Assembly: GCA_019856515.1 (NCBI GenBank)
Contig: CP082230.1
Location: forward strand, 4,092,001 to 4,156,000
Direction of reading: 5' to 3'
Length of the DNA: 64,000 nucleotides
From: Prolixibacteraceae bacterium
GTDB taxonomy: Bacteria; Bacteroidota; Bacteroidia; Bacteroidales; Prolixibacteraceae
The notes beneath the pieces are model-generated. The model was not told the origin of the DNA, made no database searches, and worked only from the letters and a program-made list of their open reading frames with translations. Position numbers and translations under genes: made by a program. Positions 10,144-19,287 of this stretch are shown here, piece by piece (within the stretch, counting starts at the first letter, position 1; each line of letters opens with the position of its first letter).

Positions 10144-11925
10144 TTACGATTCCCATCCAGGATTCTGCTTCAAGTTATTATTTAGATTCAATTGATCTAA
10201 TGGCAACGGAAGTAGATAGTCTCTATTCTCATCAAAACCATAACCATTAGGCAGTATCTTTTTGAAAGGATCAATAAATCCTTCATCTGTCAAGAAAAGA
10301 TTTTGATTTAATTTAACCATGTCTTTTCCTTTTTTGTCTAAATACTTTCCTTCGTATACTGACCCGGTATATTTAAACCCAAGTGGACGTTTATTGATAA
10401 AAGAAGAGGCACCTCTCCATCTCATCAAATCATCTTTACGATATCCTGATAATGACAGTTCAATACGTCGTTCTCTTCTTATTTCATTAATCACATCTGA
10501 TACTTTTGGGAATTGCCAATTAATATCTTCTGTGATATTTGCAATATCTAGATGAACCATTCCTACACGATCACGTAGAACATTAATTGTTTGATCCACA
10601 TCTGCTTGTGTTAATGTTCCTAATTCAGCTTTGGCTTCAGCATCATTTAACAACACCTCTGCATATCTCATAATAATCGCACCAGTAGTACAAATATGAT
10701 TTGCTGATCTCTGATCATAATCAGGATTAAAACCTTTGTAAGTATTAAATCCAGTAATACTACGATCTTCTGTACTTGCCACCACTAGAGGGATATCAAA
10801 ATACTCATCTTTACCAGAAGGATGATTTGTTGTCAATGTCGTATTCTCTACCCAAACCGATTGTTTCAGTCTAGGATCACGATCAGCTACAATCTCAGTC
10901 AATGAATTATAACCCTGAAAAACATTACTTGCTGAAATCGGATTTCCTTCAATATCCAAAAAAGAATCAATAAATGATTTGGTTAACCCTTCGCTGTTTC
11001 CTCTCGCAAGGTTTCTATTTAGGTTATGACCTAAGCCTAAGCTTATATCATACTTCCTCCACAATAAAACCTCTTTACTATTCGTGTAGTCGCTCTTATT
11101 AAACAGAGACCAGTAAGCATTCGTAGGGTCTCCAGTCTCAATAGCGCATGTCCCTAGCATCTTCATTTGCTTCAATACGTCTGGAACAAGCTCTAGAAAT
11201 TCTCTACCATCTTTTCCATCAACACCGAATGCTGTTCCTTGATGATACTTCTCCCAAGTACCTTCATATAGACAAACTCTAGACTTAAAAAGCAATGCTA
11301 CTTCTTTAGAAATCCTCATCTTATCATCCCCTTTTTGAGATGCGCGAGACTTAAGCAGTTCAATGGCAATATCTAAGTCTTTAACAATATTGTTTGCAAT
11401 GATATTTCTAGAAACACGTGGATTATAAAGCTCTTGAGAATTTTCTGTCATCACCTTATCAACCCAAGGAAGATCACCATATTTTTTTAATAAATTATAG
11501 TAAAAATATGCTCTGAAAAAATAGATCTCCCCTTTGTATGTGTTAATTGAAGCTTTATTTCCTGTCGTAACTTTATCACAATGAGCAATAAAATAATTTA
11601 CAGAACGTATAGTACTCCAATTCCACTTACTGCCATCACTCGACGGAGTAACCAATACACCACTAAAACGATCATCTGCTTTACCTGAGATTAGATTATC
11701 TGTGCCTTTATCTCGACTAAACATATAACCAGAGGAGTAGTTTGTGCCATGTGACGGTAACTTCTGATAAAACTTATTGGCATATAACCTAAGGTCATTT
11801 TCAGAAGTCCAATAATCAGCAGAACTAATCTTGTCTAATGGATATCTCTCTAGAAAGTCTTTCTCACATGAAATCATTAAGAAAGAAAGTATAAATATAT
11901 AAGCTAAATTTTTTCTCATCATCAT
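10144..11925 (-). CDS. SusD/RagB-family outer-membrane lipoprotein, pair 2
   Basis: 593 residues with a lipobox (FLMISC) followed by EKDFLERYPLDKISSADYW, the usual mature start of a SusD. The TPR-like region and the C-terminal LMRWRGASSF, LLPLPLDQL and NNLKQNPGW motifs are present, so it looks intact. It starts 5 bp after the stop of the SusC upstream, and the two form an operon on the minus strand. It is only distantly similar to the SusD at 5 kb, so the ligand probably differs. No carbohydrate enzyme sits beside the pair. Confidence 0.94.
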   Translation of the reverse strand: MMMRKNLAYIFILSFLMISCEKDFLERYPLDKISSADYWTSENDLRLYANKFYQKLPSHGTNYSSGYMFSRDKGTDNLISGKADDRFSGVLVTPSSDGSKWNWSTIRSVNYFIAHCDKVTTGNKASINTYKGEIYFFRAYFYYNLLKKYGDLPWVDKVMTENSQELYNPRVSRNIIANNIVKDLDIAIELLKSRASQKGDDKMRISKEVALLFKSRVCLYEGTWEKYHQGTAFGVDGKDGREFLELVPDVLKQMKMLGTCAIETGDPTNAYWSLFNKSDYTNSKEVLLWRKYDISLGLGHNLNRNLARGNSEGLTKSFIDSFLDIEGNPISASNVFQGYNSLTEIVADRDPRLKQSVWVENTTLTTNHPSGKDEYFDIPLVVASTEDRSITGFNTYKGFNPDYDQRSANHICTTGAIIMRYAEVLLNDAEAKAELGTLTQADVDQTINVLRDRVGMVHLDIANITEDINWQFPKVSDVINEIRRERRIELSLSGYRKDDLMRWRGASSFINKRPLGFKYTGSVYEGKYLDKKGKDMVKLNQNLFLTDEGFIDPFKKILPNGYGFDENRDYLLPLPLDQLNLNNNLKQNPGWES

Positions 11926-11930
11926 AATTA

Positions 11931-14900
11931 TTAAAAAGAAACACTGATACCTGTTGAAAGAACCATCTGTAGTGGATATATTTTACCATTACCCGTACCT
12001 GCTTTGTTTGAATTTCGATTTTTCTTTCCCGAAGTTGCTTCTGGATCAAACATATCTGCAAGGTTAGAGTGTGTCCATAGGTTCTCTCCTGAGACAAATA
12101 GTCTAATTTTAGTGATCGACCACTTTTGTAGTAAGGAACTAGGTAATGAATACCCTAATTGTAGGTTCTTAAGTCGTATATATGCACCATTTTGTAGATA
12201 CCTTGATGACTTCTGCTGATTCTTTCCAGACTGTCTATCCATATATGGACGAGCATAATAAGCATTGGTGTTTTCAGGTGTCCAATAATCTTTATGGTCG
12301 TTAAAAGCGGAAGAGACATGTTTATTACCTACAATTCCAAAGAAATAACTCTGATCTAACCACAGATCTCGTTTTCCTACCCCTTGAATAAACATAGAAA
12401 AATCGAATCCTTTCCATGAAGCACCAAGACTAATTCCATACTGCATCTTAGGTGTCGTATTTCCAATAACCTCTAAATCACCATGATCTTGAATGGTTTG
12501 CTTCCCTTTATTTATTTCATTGTCTCCATTAAGATCTTCATATCTTACGTCACCTTCCTGCCATGGCTTTTTATTTATGAACTTCTGACTTGGAGCTCCC
12601 TTTACCTCTTCTTCTGATTGAAACAATCCATTGGAACGGTATCCCCATATTTCTCCAATTTCCTTACCCACATAATAATTATTGATCAACTGGCGATCAT
12701 TCTTATAGCTCGTAATTTCCTTTGAGTAGTTATTCAGTGTTCCTGTGATGAAATAATTAAAATCACCAATTTTATCTTTCCATGATAATGAGAAGTCTAT
12801 TCCTCGGGTTCTCATCTCCGCATTATTCTCTTTGGGTGCACCAGTTCCCAATACTGCTGGGACTGTATTTGAAGGCCCTAACATATCACTTGTTATTCCT
12901 TCATAGAAATCAAATGTACCTGTCAGCCTGTTGTTTAAGAGGGCAATATCAAGACCAATTGTTTTTGTGGTTACCACCTCCCATGTCAAACTTGAACTCT
13001 TGATATTCGGATTTTCCATATAAGGATCACGAACACTTCCCAGTATCCAACTTGATTGAGCCTTATATTTCATGTTCTCCAAATACAAGTAATTAGCAAC
13101 ATTCTGATTTCCTAAAGAACCATAAGAGAACCTCACTTTTAATTGAGATATATGATCAGTCAATGATTTGAAATACCCCTCTTTCGCAATATCATAACCC
13201 AAAGATACTGATGGGAAGAACCCCCAACGACTACCTTCAGCAAAACGCGAAGTTCCATCAGCACGAGCATTCATCTCAATCAAGTATTTGCCTTTATAGT
13301 TGTAATTAAAACGTCCAAATAGACTCTGTGTAGATGAATGTTCTCGATTATCAGAAGCCGTTAGATCTCCGACTGCTGTTTTTACAGAAACAACACCTTG
13401 AGTGATTAAGTCTTTTCGTGTTATTGTCTTTCCTTCTGACTCTTTTAGCTCTTGCTGTACACCAGCCAAAATATTGAAATGATGATCCTTCGCAAGATCT
13501 AATTTATATGTGGTAAAAACTTGAGGTGATAGTAAGTTTGCAGATGATGCCCCCGTTGTTAATGAGTTCTGTCTATTTAAAGGAACTGTTGAACCATCAA
13601 CCAAATAACCATTATAGAATAATGAGCTCTTATTGCTTTCGTTAAATCCAATCTTTTTATTTATCCTAACCGTAGTAACCCAGTTCTTTATAGGCTCAAA
13701 ATTAATCTCCCCTGTTAATCCAAACAGATTCTTCTCTTGAATATTACGCCCTCCATCTCTGATTCCTGTCACTTTTGATAGATCGGTGAAATTTCCATTC
13801 GGATCTATAATAGGGTACGTAGGCCATAATCTTGATACATCATGAAAATATTGCTCAATTCCTGTCGATGGTTTGTCATTTGTCGATGACCTATACAAGA
13901 TCGACCCTTTAACGGTAATCCATGATGCAATTTTAGTCTCTAATTTTGCATTAATCGTCTTTCGTGTGTATTTATCATCTCCATACTTTAATATTCCATC
14001 TTGTGTGAAATATCCTCCACTCAAATAAAATTTAGTATTACCATTTCCGCCACTAATACTAATGTTGTGTGTCTGACTTGGAACCCAAGATTTAAAATGC
14101 TCGTCATACCAATCCGTATTGGCATTCGCAGTTCCCCAATCATAACGTGTTGGATCTGTCGTTTTAGGTACTGCAACGGGAATGCTATTGGGATCACCCA
14201 TGTAAGTTCTGATGCGATCAATCATCTCATCATTAAATACTGGAGATTGTCCTGAATTGTGTGCTGCATCATTATAATACTCAACAAAATCCAGTGAATT
14301 CATCTTATTGGGAAGGTTTGTGGCAGTAGAAAAAGAGAAATTGTTAGAGTAGTTAACATGAATACCCTCTTTTCCATTTTTGGTCGTTACCAATATCACT
14401 CCATATGCTGCCCGTGCACCATAGATCGCTGAAGCAGCAGCATCTTTTAATACAGAAATTTGTGCAATATCATTAGGGTTGATATCATCTAAACTCATCT
14501 CAATACCATCTACTAGTACATAAGGAGCATTCTTTCCATTTACTGACCCTAATCCTCTAATGTTGATTGACTTGCTTGCCCCAGGCGTGCCACCAGATTT
14601 ATTGGTCGTAATAGATAATCCAGCAACTTTCCCTTGTAGAGCTTGTGTGACATTTGAAACGGGTCTACTTGAGAAGGCTTCTTCTCCAACTGAGGCTACT
14701 GACCCCGTTAAGTTGGCTTTTTTCTGCGTTCCAAAACCTACAGCTACAACTTCGTCAAGTCCAATTGCACTTGGAAATAACTGCACATTAATTAACTTAT
14801 TGGTTCCCAAGATTACCGTTTTTGTCTTCATACCAACAAAAGAAAAATGTAATTTATCAACACTCTCTTCTATCTTCAGTTGAAAGAACCCATCCATATC

Positions 14901-15173
14901 AGTAATTGTTCCATGTTTGGCTCCTTCGGTAGTTATGGTAACTCCAGGTAGAGGACCTTTGTTTTCATCAATGACTTGACCTCTGATTAATTTTGTCTTT
15001 ACAGTTTGTGTCACTTCAATATGCGATTCTATAGCATCGTTAGATGAAATTGCATTCGAGTTATATGACATAAATAAGGCAGTAACTATAGCCAGAGATT
15101 TAAGCGTGATCCGAGGTGTGCTCAAGCTGGAGCTTAACCTTCTTTTCAACTTGTGATTAAATAATAATTTCAT
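11931..15173 (-). CDS. SusC/RagA-family TonB-dependent outer-membrane transporter, pair 2
   Basis: 1080 residues. Extended N-terminus with a hydrophobic export segment (about 24-41), carboxypeptidase-D-like domain (about 62-132), TonB-box-like DEVVAVGFG at 140-148, plug domain with VLKDAAASAIYGARAA, and a C-terminal barrel ending LSTGISVSF. Complete, with no frameshift. It pairs with the SusD downstream, 5 bp away. Flanking lipoproteins of the betaine-binding fold lie on both sides of this operon, which raises the possibility of a linked, possibly non-sugar, substrate; that is inference from position only. A 1.5-kb upstream region without genes probably carries its control sequences. Confidence 0.94.
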   Translation of the reverse strand: MKLLFNHKLKRRLSSSLSTPRITLKSLAIVTALFMSYNSNAISSNDAIESHIEVTQTVKTKLIRGQVIDENKGPLPGVTITTEGAKHGTITDMDGFFQLKIEESVDKLHFSFVGMKTKTVILGTNKLINVQLFPSAIGLDEVVAVGFGTQKKANLTGSVASVGEEAFSSRPVSNVTQALQGKVAGLSITTNKSGGTPGASKSINIRGLGSVNGKNAPYVLVDGIEMSLDDINPNDIAQISVLKDAAASAIYGARAAYGVILVTTKNGKEGIHVNYSNNFSFSTATNLPNKMNSLDFVEYYNDAAHNSGQSPVFNDEMIDRIRTYMGDPNSIPVAVPKTTDPTRYDWGTANANTDWYDEHFKSWVPSQTHNISISGGNGNTKFYLSGGYFTQDGILKYGDDKYTRKTINAKLETKIASWITVKGSILYRSSTNDKPSTGIEQYFHDVSRLWPTYPIIDPNGNFTDLSKVTGIRDGGRNIQEKNLFGLTGEINFEPIKNWVTTVRINKKIGFNESNKSSLFYNGYLVDGSTVPLNRQNSLTTGASSANLLSPQVFTTYKLDLAKDHHFNILAGVQQELKESEGKTITRKDLITQGVVSVKTAVGDLTASDNREHSSTQSLFGRFNYNYKGKYLIEMNARADGTSRFAEGSRWGFFPSVSLGYDIAKEGYFKSLTDHISQLKVRFSYGSLGNQNVANYLYLENMKYKAQSSWILGSVRDPYMENPNIKSSSLTWEVVTTKTIGLDIALLNNRLTGTFDFYEGITSDMLGPSNTVPAVLGTGAPKENNAEMRTRGIDFSLSWKDKIGDFNYFITGTLNNYSKEITSYKNDRQLINNYYVGKEIGEIWGYRSNGLFQSEEEVKGAPSQKFINKKPWQEGDVRYEDLNGDNEINKGKQTIQDHGDLEVIGNTTPKMQYGISLGASWKGFDFSMFIQGVGKRDLWLDQSYFFGIVGNKHVSSAFNDHKDYWTPENTNAYYARPYMDRQSGKNQQKSSRYLQNGAYIRLKNLQLGYSLPSSLLQKWSITKIRLFVSGENLWTHSNLADMFDPEATSGKKNRNSNKAGTGNGKIYPLQMVLSTGISVSF

Positions 15174-16602
15174 AGATTGTAAATGTGTATCATTGGATTC
15201 ATAAAATAATGACCAATTGTTTGATGTTAATTCAACTAGTTTTAAATATGTTCTCTAGTTGTTGATTCGGTTTATTGATAACTTTATGTATTGAGAAAGT
15301 AGTTATAGATAATATGAAAAGAACACTAACATTATATGCTGATGAAAGTGTTGATAATTGTAGTTAGATCTTAAAATATTAATAAATACCATTATATCTT
15401 TTACTATGTCTAGTAAAAGTATCACTACATAATATGTGATTTGTTTTCTTCTATACGTATAGTGTTAAAAAATGTCCTTTTTGTGTTAGTTGTATGATTT
15501 TATACATTTGATTAATGGATCTTGGAAGTAGATGCTGTATTAATACATTGTTTTATAGAGTTTTATTGTAGTAGGTTGTAATTGATGAATATATGATGTG
15601 TTTAAATTATACAGTCTGTTTTATGCTTTTTTATCCCCTGATGTATAATTTTAATTTCGATTATCTTTATTTGGGAGTAAATACAGTCATAAAATAATCT
15701 AAGCCAGGATAAACATATGCCACACTCATTATTGTTTATGTCTTGTTATTAACCTTTTTTGCTAACGCATAGGAGATGTTTCAATGACACCTGTTTGATG
15801 ATTCCAATGATATGTACTTCGACATTTTATACTGCCGCTTGTAGTTATGTTATTCAATGACCTCATACCTCACCAATTTACTGCTCACGCGATGATGAGA
15901 TATCTTAGAACTACAATTAGGTTATGAAATGAGTTGTAGGTTATGGTTAATATGTTTTGTTCGAACTAGACACTAAAACTAAAGTATATCTTTCCTAATG
16001 GGGATATTTTTTAATGAAATTGAATTGTATTCATCCCAAGTATATAATATTTTACAAACTATGATAGTTACTTTGCGTTTTTTAGATGTAAACGGACCAA
16101 GTTAATTGTCAAATAGCATCTATAAAACAGAGTGTGATTTCATGAATTATTATTAACAGATTTATTTGCTCCTTTTTTGATAAAGTTCATACCTTTAAAG
16201 AAGGTGCATTACTTCTCATTGACGATGTCACATCTTTGTTCTGGATGATATTCCTGATGATAAAATATTATTAGGGTAAAATAGTGTCATCCGGTTCTAT
16301 ATTATTAGTTTCGTCTGCATATGTGTTTATGCAGGATTGGAGTAGTAATTAAAATCAGTTCGCCTCCTGTGTATCGATGTCTTTCATGATGTGTTAAATT
16401 TAAATCACTCCATCTTATCTCTATGTATGGCAATCGACAGGATTCATTAATTGTTTTATATCTTGTTATTTGTAGAGCATTCATTAATTACAACATCAGT
16501 ACCCAATTCGTAGCGGAGCATGAGCGAATCTAACCTTATTATGGAATATGATGACTTGTTTTAGATAGTTAATTAAGTAATATATTTTATGATCATATTA
16601 TT
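15174..16602. other. 1.4-kb gene-free region upstream of susC 2
   Basis: Very AT-rich, with no credible coding frame on either strand and no repeat of the family seen further right. It lies between the start of susC 2 (minus strand) and the leader of binding-protein copy 2 (plus strand), so it must hold divergent promoters. I see no tRNA or clear RNA structure. The length is unusual for this compact genome; decayed genes cannot be excluded. Confidence 0.4.
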
Positions 16603-16699
16603 ATTGTTACTTTTATGGGCTTGGTTGATAAGACCTCTTAGGAATTAACATGGTGCTTGATGGGGACATTTGTTGTTTAAATTAAATCATGAAATCACT
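16603..16699 (+). repeat. Duplicated 97-bp leader, copy 1
   Basis: From ATTGTTAC at 16603 to the ATG at 16700 this leader matches 18066-18162 in length and in several blocks (ATTGTTAC, TTAACAT-GTGCTTGAT, GGACAT, TTGTTT). It shows that the tandem gene duplication included the 5' control region. Confidence 0.6.
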
Positions 16700-17551
16700 A
16701 TGTATTTTAGATTATCATTGCTATTTGTTTTCTGTCTCTTTGCTTGTGGGACTAAAAGCAATAAAGAGGTCAACACCCCAAAGAATAATAAACCAGATGT
16801 GGTTATTGGATCGGTACCATGGGCTGAGGATATTGCCATCACAAGATTGGCGAAGAAAATTATCGAATCTAAAGGTTATAAAGTGGAGGTGAAAAGTGTG
16901 ACCAACCTCTCTGACGCACTTGAGGCTGGAGATATCGATATCTCCCTTACGGGCTGGTACCCACAAAATATGTATGTCACAACATCCTCTGACTTTATTG
17001 TTATTGGCGACACCTATCAAAATGCAGTCATGGGTGTCATTGTCCCCTCCTACTCTCCATTGAACTCTTTGGCCGATTTGGAAAACAATGAAGACTATGA
17101 AGACATCACAATCTATCGACCTCTTCATGGTCAAGAGTCCGAACATGGATTGAATGAACTCTCTAAAAGATACAACTTCAAATTCTGTAATGAGGAGAAA
17201 CATGATAGCATCGCAGCGATATATATGAGAATTAAATATCAAGCAAAAGAGGAATTTTTTGTTGTCGGAGGACACCCTCATCCAATGTTTACTTCAAAGT
17301 ATTTGAAGATGCTTGAAGATCCATACCATGCTTTTGAAGAGCATTACGATATCGTGAAGATCTGCTCTAAGGAGTGGAGTAAGGCAAATCCAGAACTTTA
17401 TAAGTTCTTTCAACATTATCAACTAGATGATAAAGATTTCGATAAATTAGTTGAACTTACCGAATTGAATGTGTTTAATTTAGAGCTTGCCATTGAACAG
17501 TGGTTTCAGCTTATAAAACCACAATTCTTACCTCTATTAGAAGAGAAATAA
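16700..17551 (+). CDS. Substrate-binding lipoprotein, OpuAC/ProX type, copy 2
   Basis: 283 residues from the ATG at 16700, which gives a compact signal and lipobox (FCLFAC). An in-frame ATG ten codons earlier would only lengthen the N-terminus. Characteristic segments are PDVVIGSVPWAEDIAITRL, SLTGWYPQNMY, AVMGVIVPSYS, and GHPHPMFTSKYLKMLEDPYH. Trp and Tyr residues in the first two segments could cage a quaternary ammonium ligand. It is a close paralogue of the gene 600 bp downstream and a more distant one of the gene at 9 kb. No ABC permease or ATPase is near. Each copy has its own leader and terminators, so they are separate transcription units. Confidence 0.8.
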   Translation: MYFRLSLLFVFCLFACGTKSNKEVNTPKNNKPDVVIGSVPWAEDIAITRLAKKIIESKGYKVEVKSVTNLSDALEAGDIDISLTGWYPQNMYVTTSSDFIVIGDTYQNAVMGVIVPSYSPLNSLADLENNEDYEDITIYRPLHGQESEHGLNELSKRYNFKFCNEEKHDSIAAIYMRIKYQAKEEFFVVGGHPHPMFTSKYLKMLEDPYHAFEEHYDIVKICSKEWSKANPELYKFFQHYQLDDKDFDKLVELTELNVFNLELAIEQWFQLIKPQFLPLLEEK

Positions 17552-17571
17552 TTTAACGAATATAATTCCCC

Positions 17572-17612
17572 CTTTTCGATAGTTATAGATTAAAATCACA
17601 TCTATCGAAAAG
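17572..17612 (+). terminator. Hairpin terminator after binding-protein copy 2
   Basis: 11-bp perfect arms CTTTTCGATAG / CTATCGAAAAG starting 20 bp after the stop codon. Confidence 0.6.
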
Positions 17613-17628
17613 ATCTGCTTACGATACA

Positions 17629-17689
17629 AGGGCGTAGAGCATAATATTAACGTACATATGTAACTTTGATATTGTGACCTCTACGCCCT
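17629..17689 (+). terminator. Second hairpin after binding-protein copy 2
   Basis: 11-bp perfect arms AGGGCGTAGAG / CTCTACGCCCT with a 39-nt loop, then ATTTTGT. It probably backs up the hairpin just before it. Confidence 0.5.
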
Positions 17690-18065
17690 ATTTTGTCATG
17701 ATCAACTTCTGTTTACATGTAATAATAGTATTGCATATATAATATTTAAAGATTAATTGTCTATCACAGACGATCTCTTTATAAAGAGATCTTTCGGTGG
17801 CGTAAATAAATCATAACTAAAATAAATCTTAATAAAATGTGGTGTTGGTAGATACAAAATAAACTCAAATAACATCTAATATTTGAACTGTATTATCAAG
17901 TTTTATTCTGCTTTTAGCGACGATTAAGTATTGATTATAAGTTGATTAATTATTGTATAGTATACTATTTCTTCAAAAATGATCGGAATTTTCTCTTGTT
18001 ATTAAAAGTTCTTTATCGGGGAAAATTGTTGTTGTTATGTTAATTGATTTTATTGTAATACAATA
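17690..18065. other. Intergenic spacer between binding-protein copies 2 and 3
   Basis: About 375 bp of AT-rich DNA with no gene, repeat or recognisable site apart from a short inverted repeat near 17772-17793 (GATCTCTTTAT arms). It leads into the duplicated 97-bp leader. Confidence 0.4.
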
Positions 18066-18162
18066 ATTGTTACATTTATGAACTTGCTATGTCAGGTCCC
18101 CTTTGACGTTAACATAGTGCTTGATAAGGACATATATTGTTTTATTAAATCACCAGATCATT
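18066..18162 (+). repeat. Duplicated 97-bp leader, copy 2
   Basis: Same length and block order as 16603-16699, ending at the ATG of the third binding-protein gene. The best-kept block is TTAACATAGTGCTTGATAAG. Confidence 0.6.
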
Positions 18163-19014
18163 ATGAATTTTAGATTATCATTACTATTTGTATTGTGCCT
18201 ATTTGGCTGTAGCACAAAGACAAGTAAGAAAGCGAATCCCTCAGAAAACAGTAAGCCTGATGTAGTCATTGGATCTGTGCCATGGGCTGAAGACATTGCG
18301 ATTACCCGTTTCACAAAGAAAATTATTGAATCCAAAGGCTATACCGTGAAGATTAAGACGGTGGCAAATCTTTCTGAAGCACTTACCGAAGGTGAGATAG
18401 ATATCTCTATTACAGGGTGGTTTCCTCAAAATGTTCATGTGACAACAAACTCTGAACAGGTCGTTATTGGTGACCTATATCAGAATGCACAGATGGGTGT
18501 TCTTGTTCCAAGTTACTCTACTCTAAACTCCTTGACCGATCTAGAGAATAACAGCAAGTATAAAGATATTACTATCTTTCGACCTCTATTCGGAACAGAG
18601 TCAGAACATGGACTGAATGAGGTGGCCAAAAGATATAGTTTCCACTTCTGTAATGAAGAGAAGATTGAGTCGGAGACAGCACTGCATATCAATGCCAAAT
18701 ATTCAGAGAAACAAGACTTCTTTATTGTTGGTGGTCATCCTCATCCGATGTTCAACAAGAAGTACATAAAGATGCTTGACGATCCTTACCATGCCTTTGA
18801 GGATAGTTATGATATCGTGAAAATATGTTCAAAAAAATGGAGTGAGAACCACCCAAACCTGTTCAAGTTCTTTCAGCAATACCAATTAGACGATAAAGAT
18901 TTCGATAAATTAATTGTGATTAATGAATTGAATGGATTCAATATGGACCCTTCTCTTGAACAGTGGTTTGAGCTGCTTCAATCACAGTTCTCTCCGCTAC
19001 TAGAAAAGAAATAA
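18163..19014 (+). CDS. Substrate-binding lipoprotein, OpuAC/ProX type, copy 3
   Basis: 283 residues from the ATG at 18163 (signal and lipobox LCLFGC). It aligns along its whole length with copy 2: VPWAEDIAITRF, SITGWFPQNVH, GVLVPSYSTLNSL, GHPHPMFNKKYIKMLDDPYH. The aromatic residue in the second motif changes from Tyr to Phe and that segment's ending differs, hinting that ligand preference may have shifted after duplication. Like the other copies it lacks a transporter partner in the window. It could serve a distant ABC transporter or act as a sensor or scavenging protein. Confidence 0.8.
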   Translation: MNFRLSLLFVLCLFGCSTKTSKKANPSENSKPDVVIGSVPWAEDIAITRFTKKIIESKGYTVKIKTVANLSEALTEGEIDISITGWFPQNVHVTTNSEQVVIGDLYQNAQMGVLVPSYSTLNSLTDLENNSKYKDITIFRPLFGTESEHGLNEVAKRYSFHFCNEEKIESETALHINAKYSEKQDFFIVGGHPHPMFNKKYIKMLDDPYHAFEDSYDIVKICSKKWSENHPNLFKFFQQYQLDDKDFDKLIVINELNGFNMDPSLEQWFELLQSQFSPLLEKK

Positions 19015-19132
19015 ACTTATCTATAATTATTTTATTCAACTATAGGCGAAAGGTATGAAATGATACCCTTTAAACCCATTGAATCAGGTAGTAAACGGTA
19101 AGCAGTGGTAAGTATATTTTGTTTATACAGAG

Positions 19133-19164
19133 TGCCATAAGGAAAGGTCTCCTTCCTTATGGCA
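19133..19164. terminator. Bidirectional hairpin between copy 3 and the TonB receptor
   Basis: Arms TGCCATAAGGA / TCCTTATGGCA, perfect over 11 bp, between convergent genes. Confidence 0.6.
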
Positions 19165-19287
19165 TTGATCCAAGTGAGTTATAAACAATTTAGAACGTAA
19201 GAATATCGCTTATAACATCTATTTATTGGTGTTACATCGATCTTAAGGCTCTGTTCTCACTCCATTTCATTTTCATATTTTATGGCA

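Noticed and set aside
15174..16602. Hidden gene in the 1.4-kb gap
   Set aside because: Only short, AT-driven frames without protein-like composition on either strand; left as non-coding.
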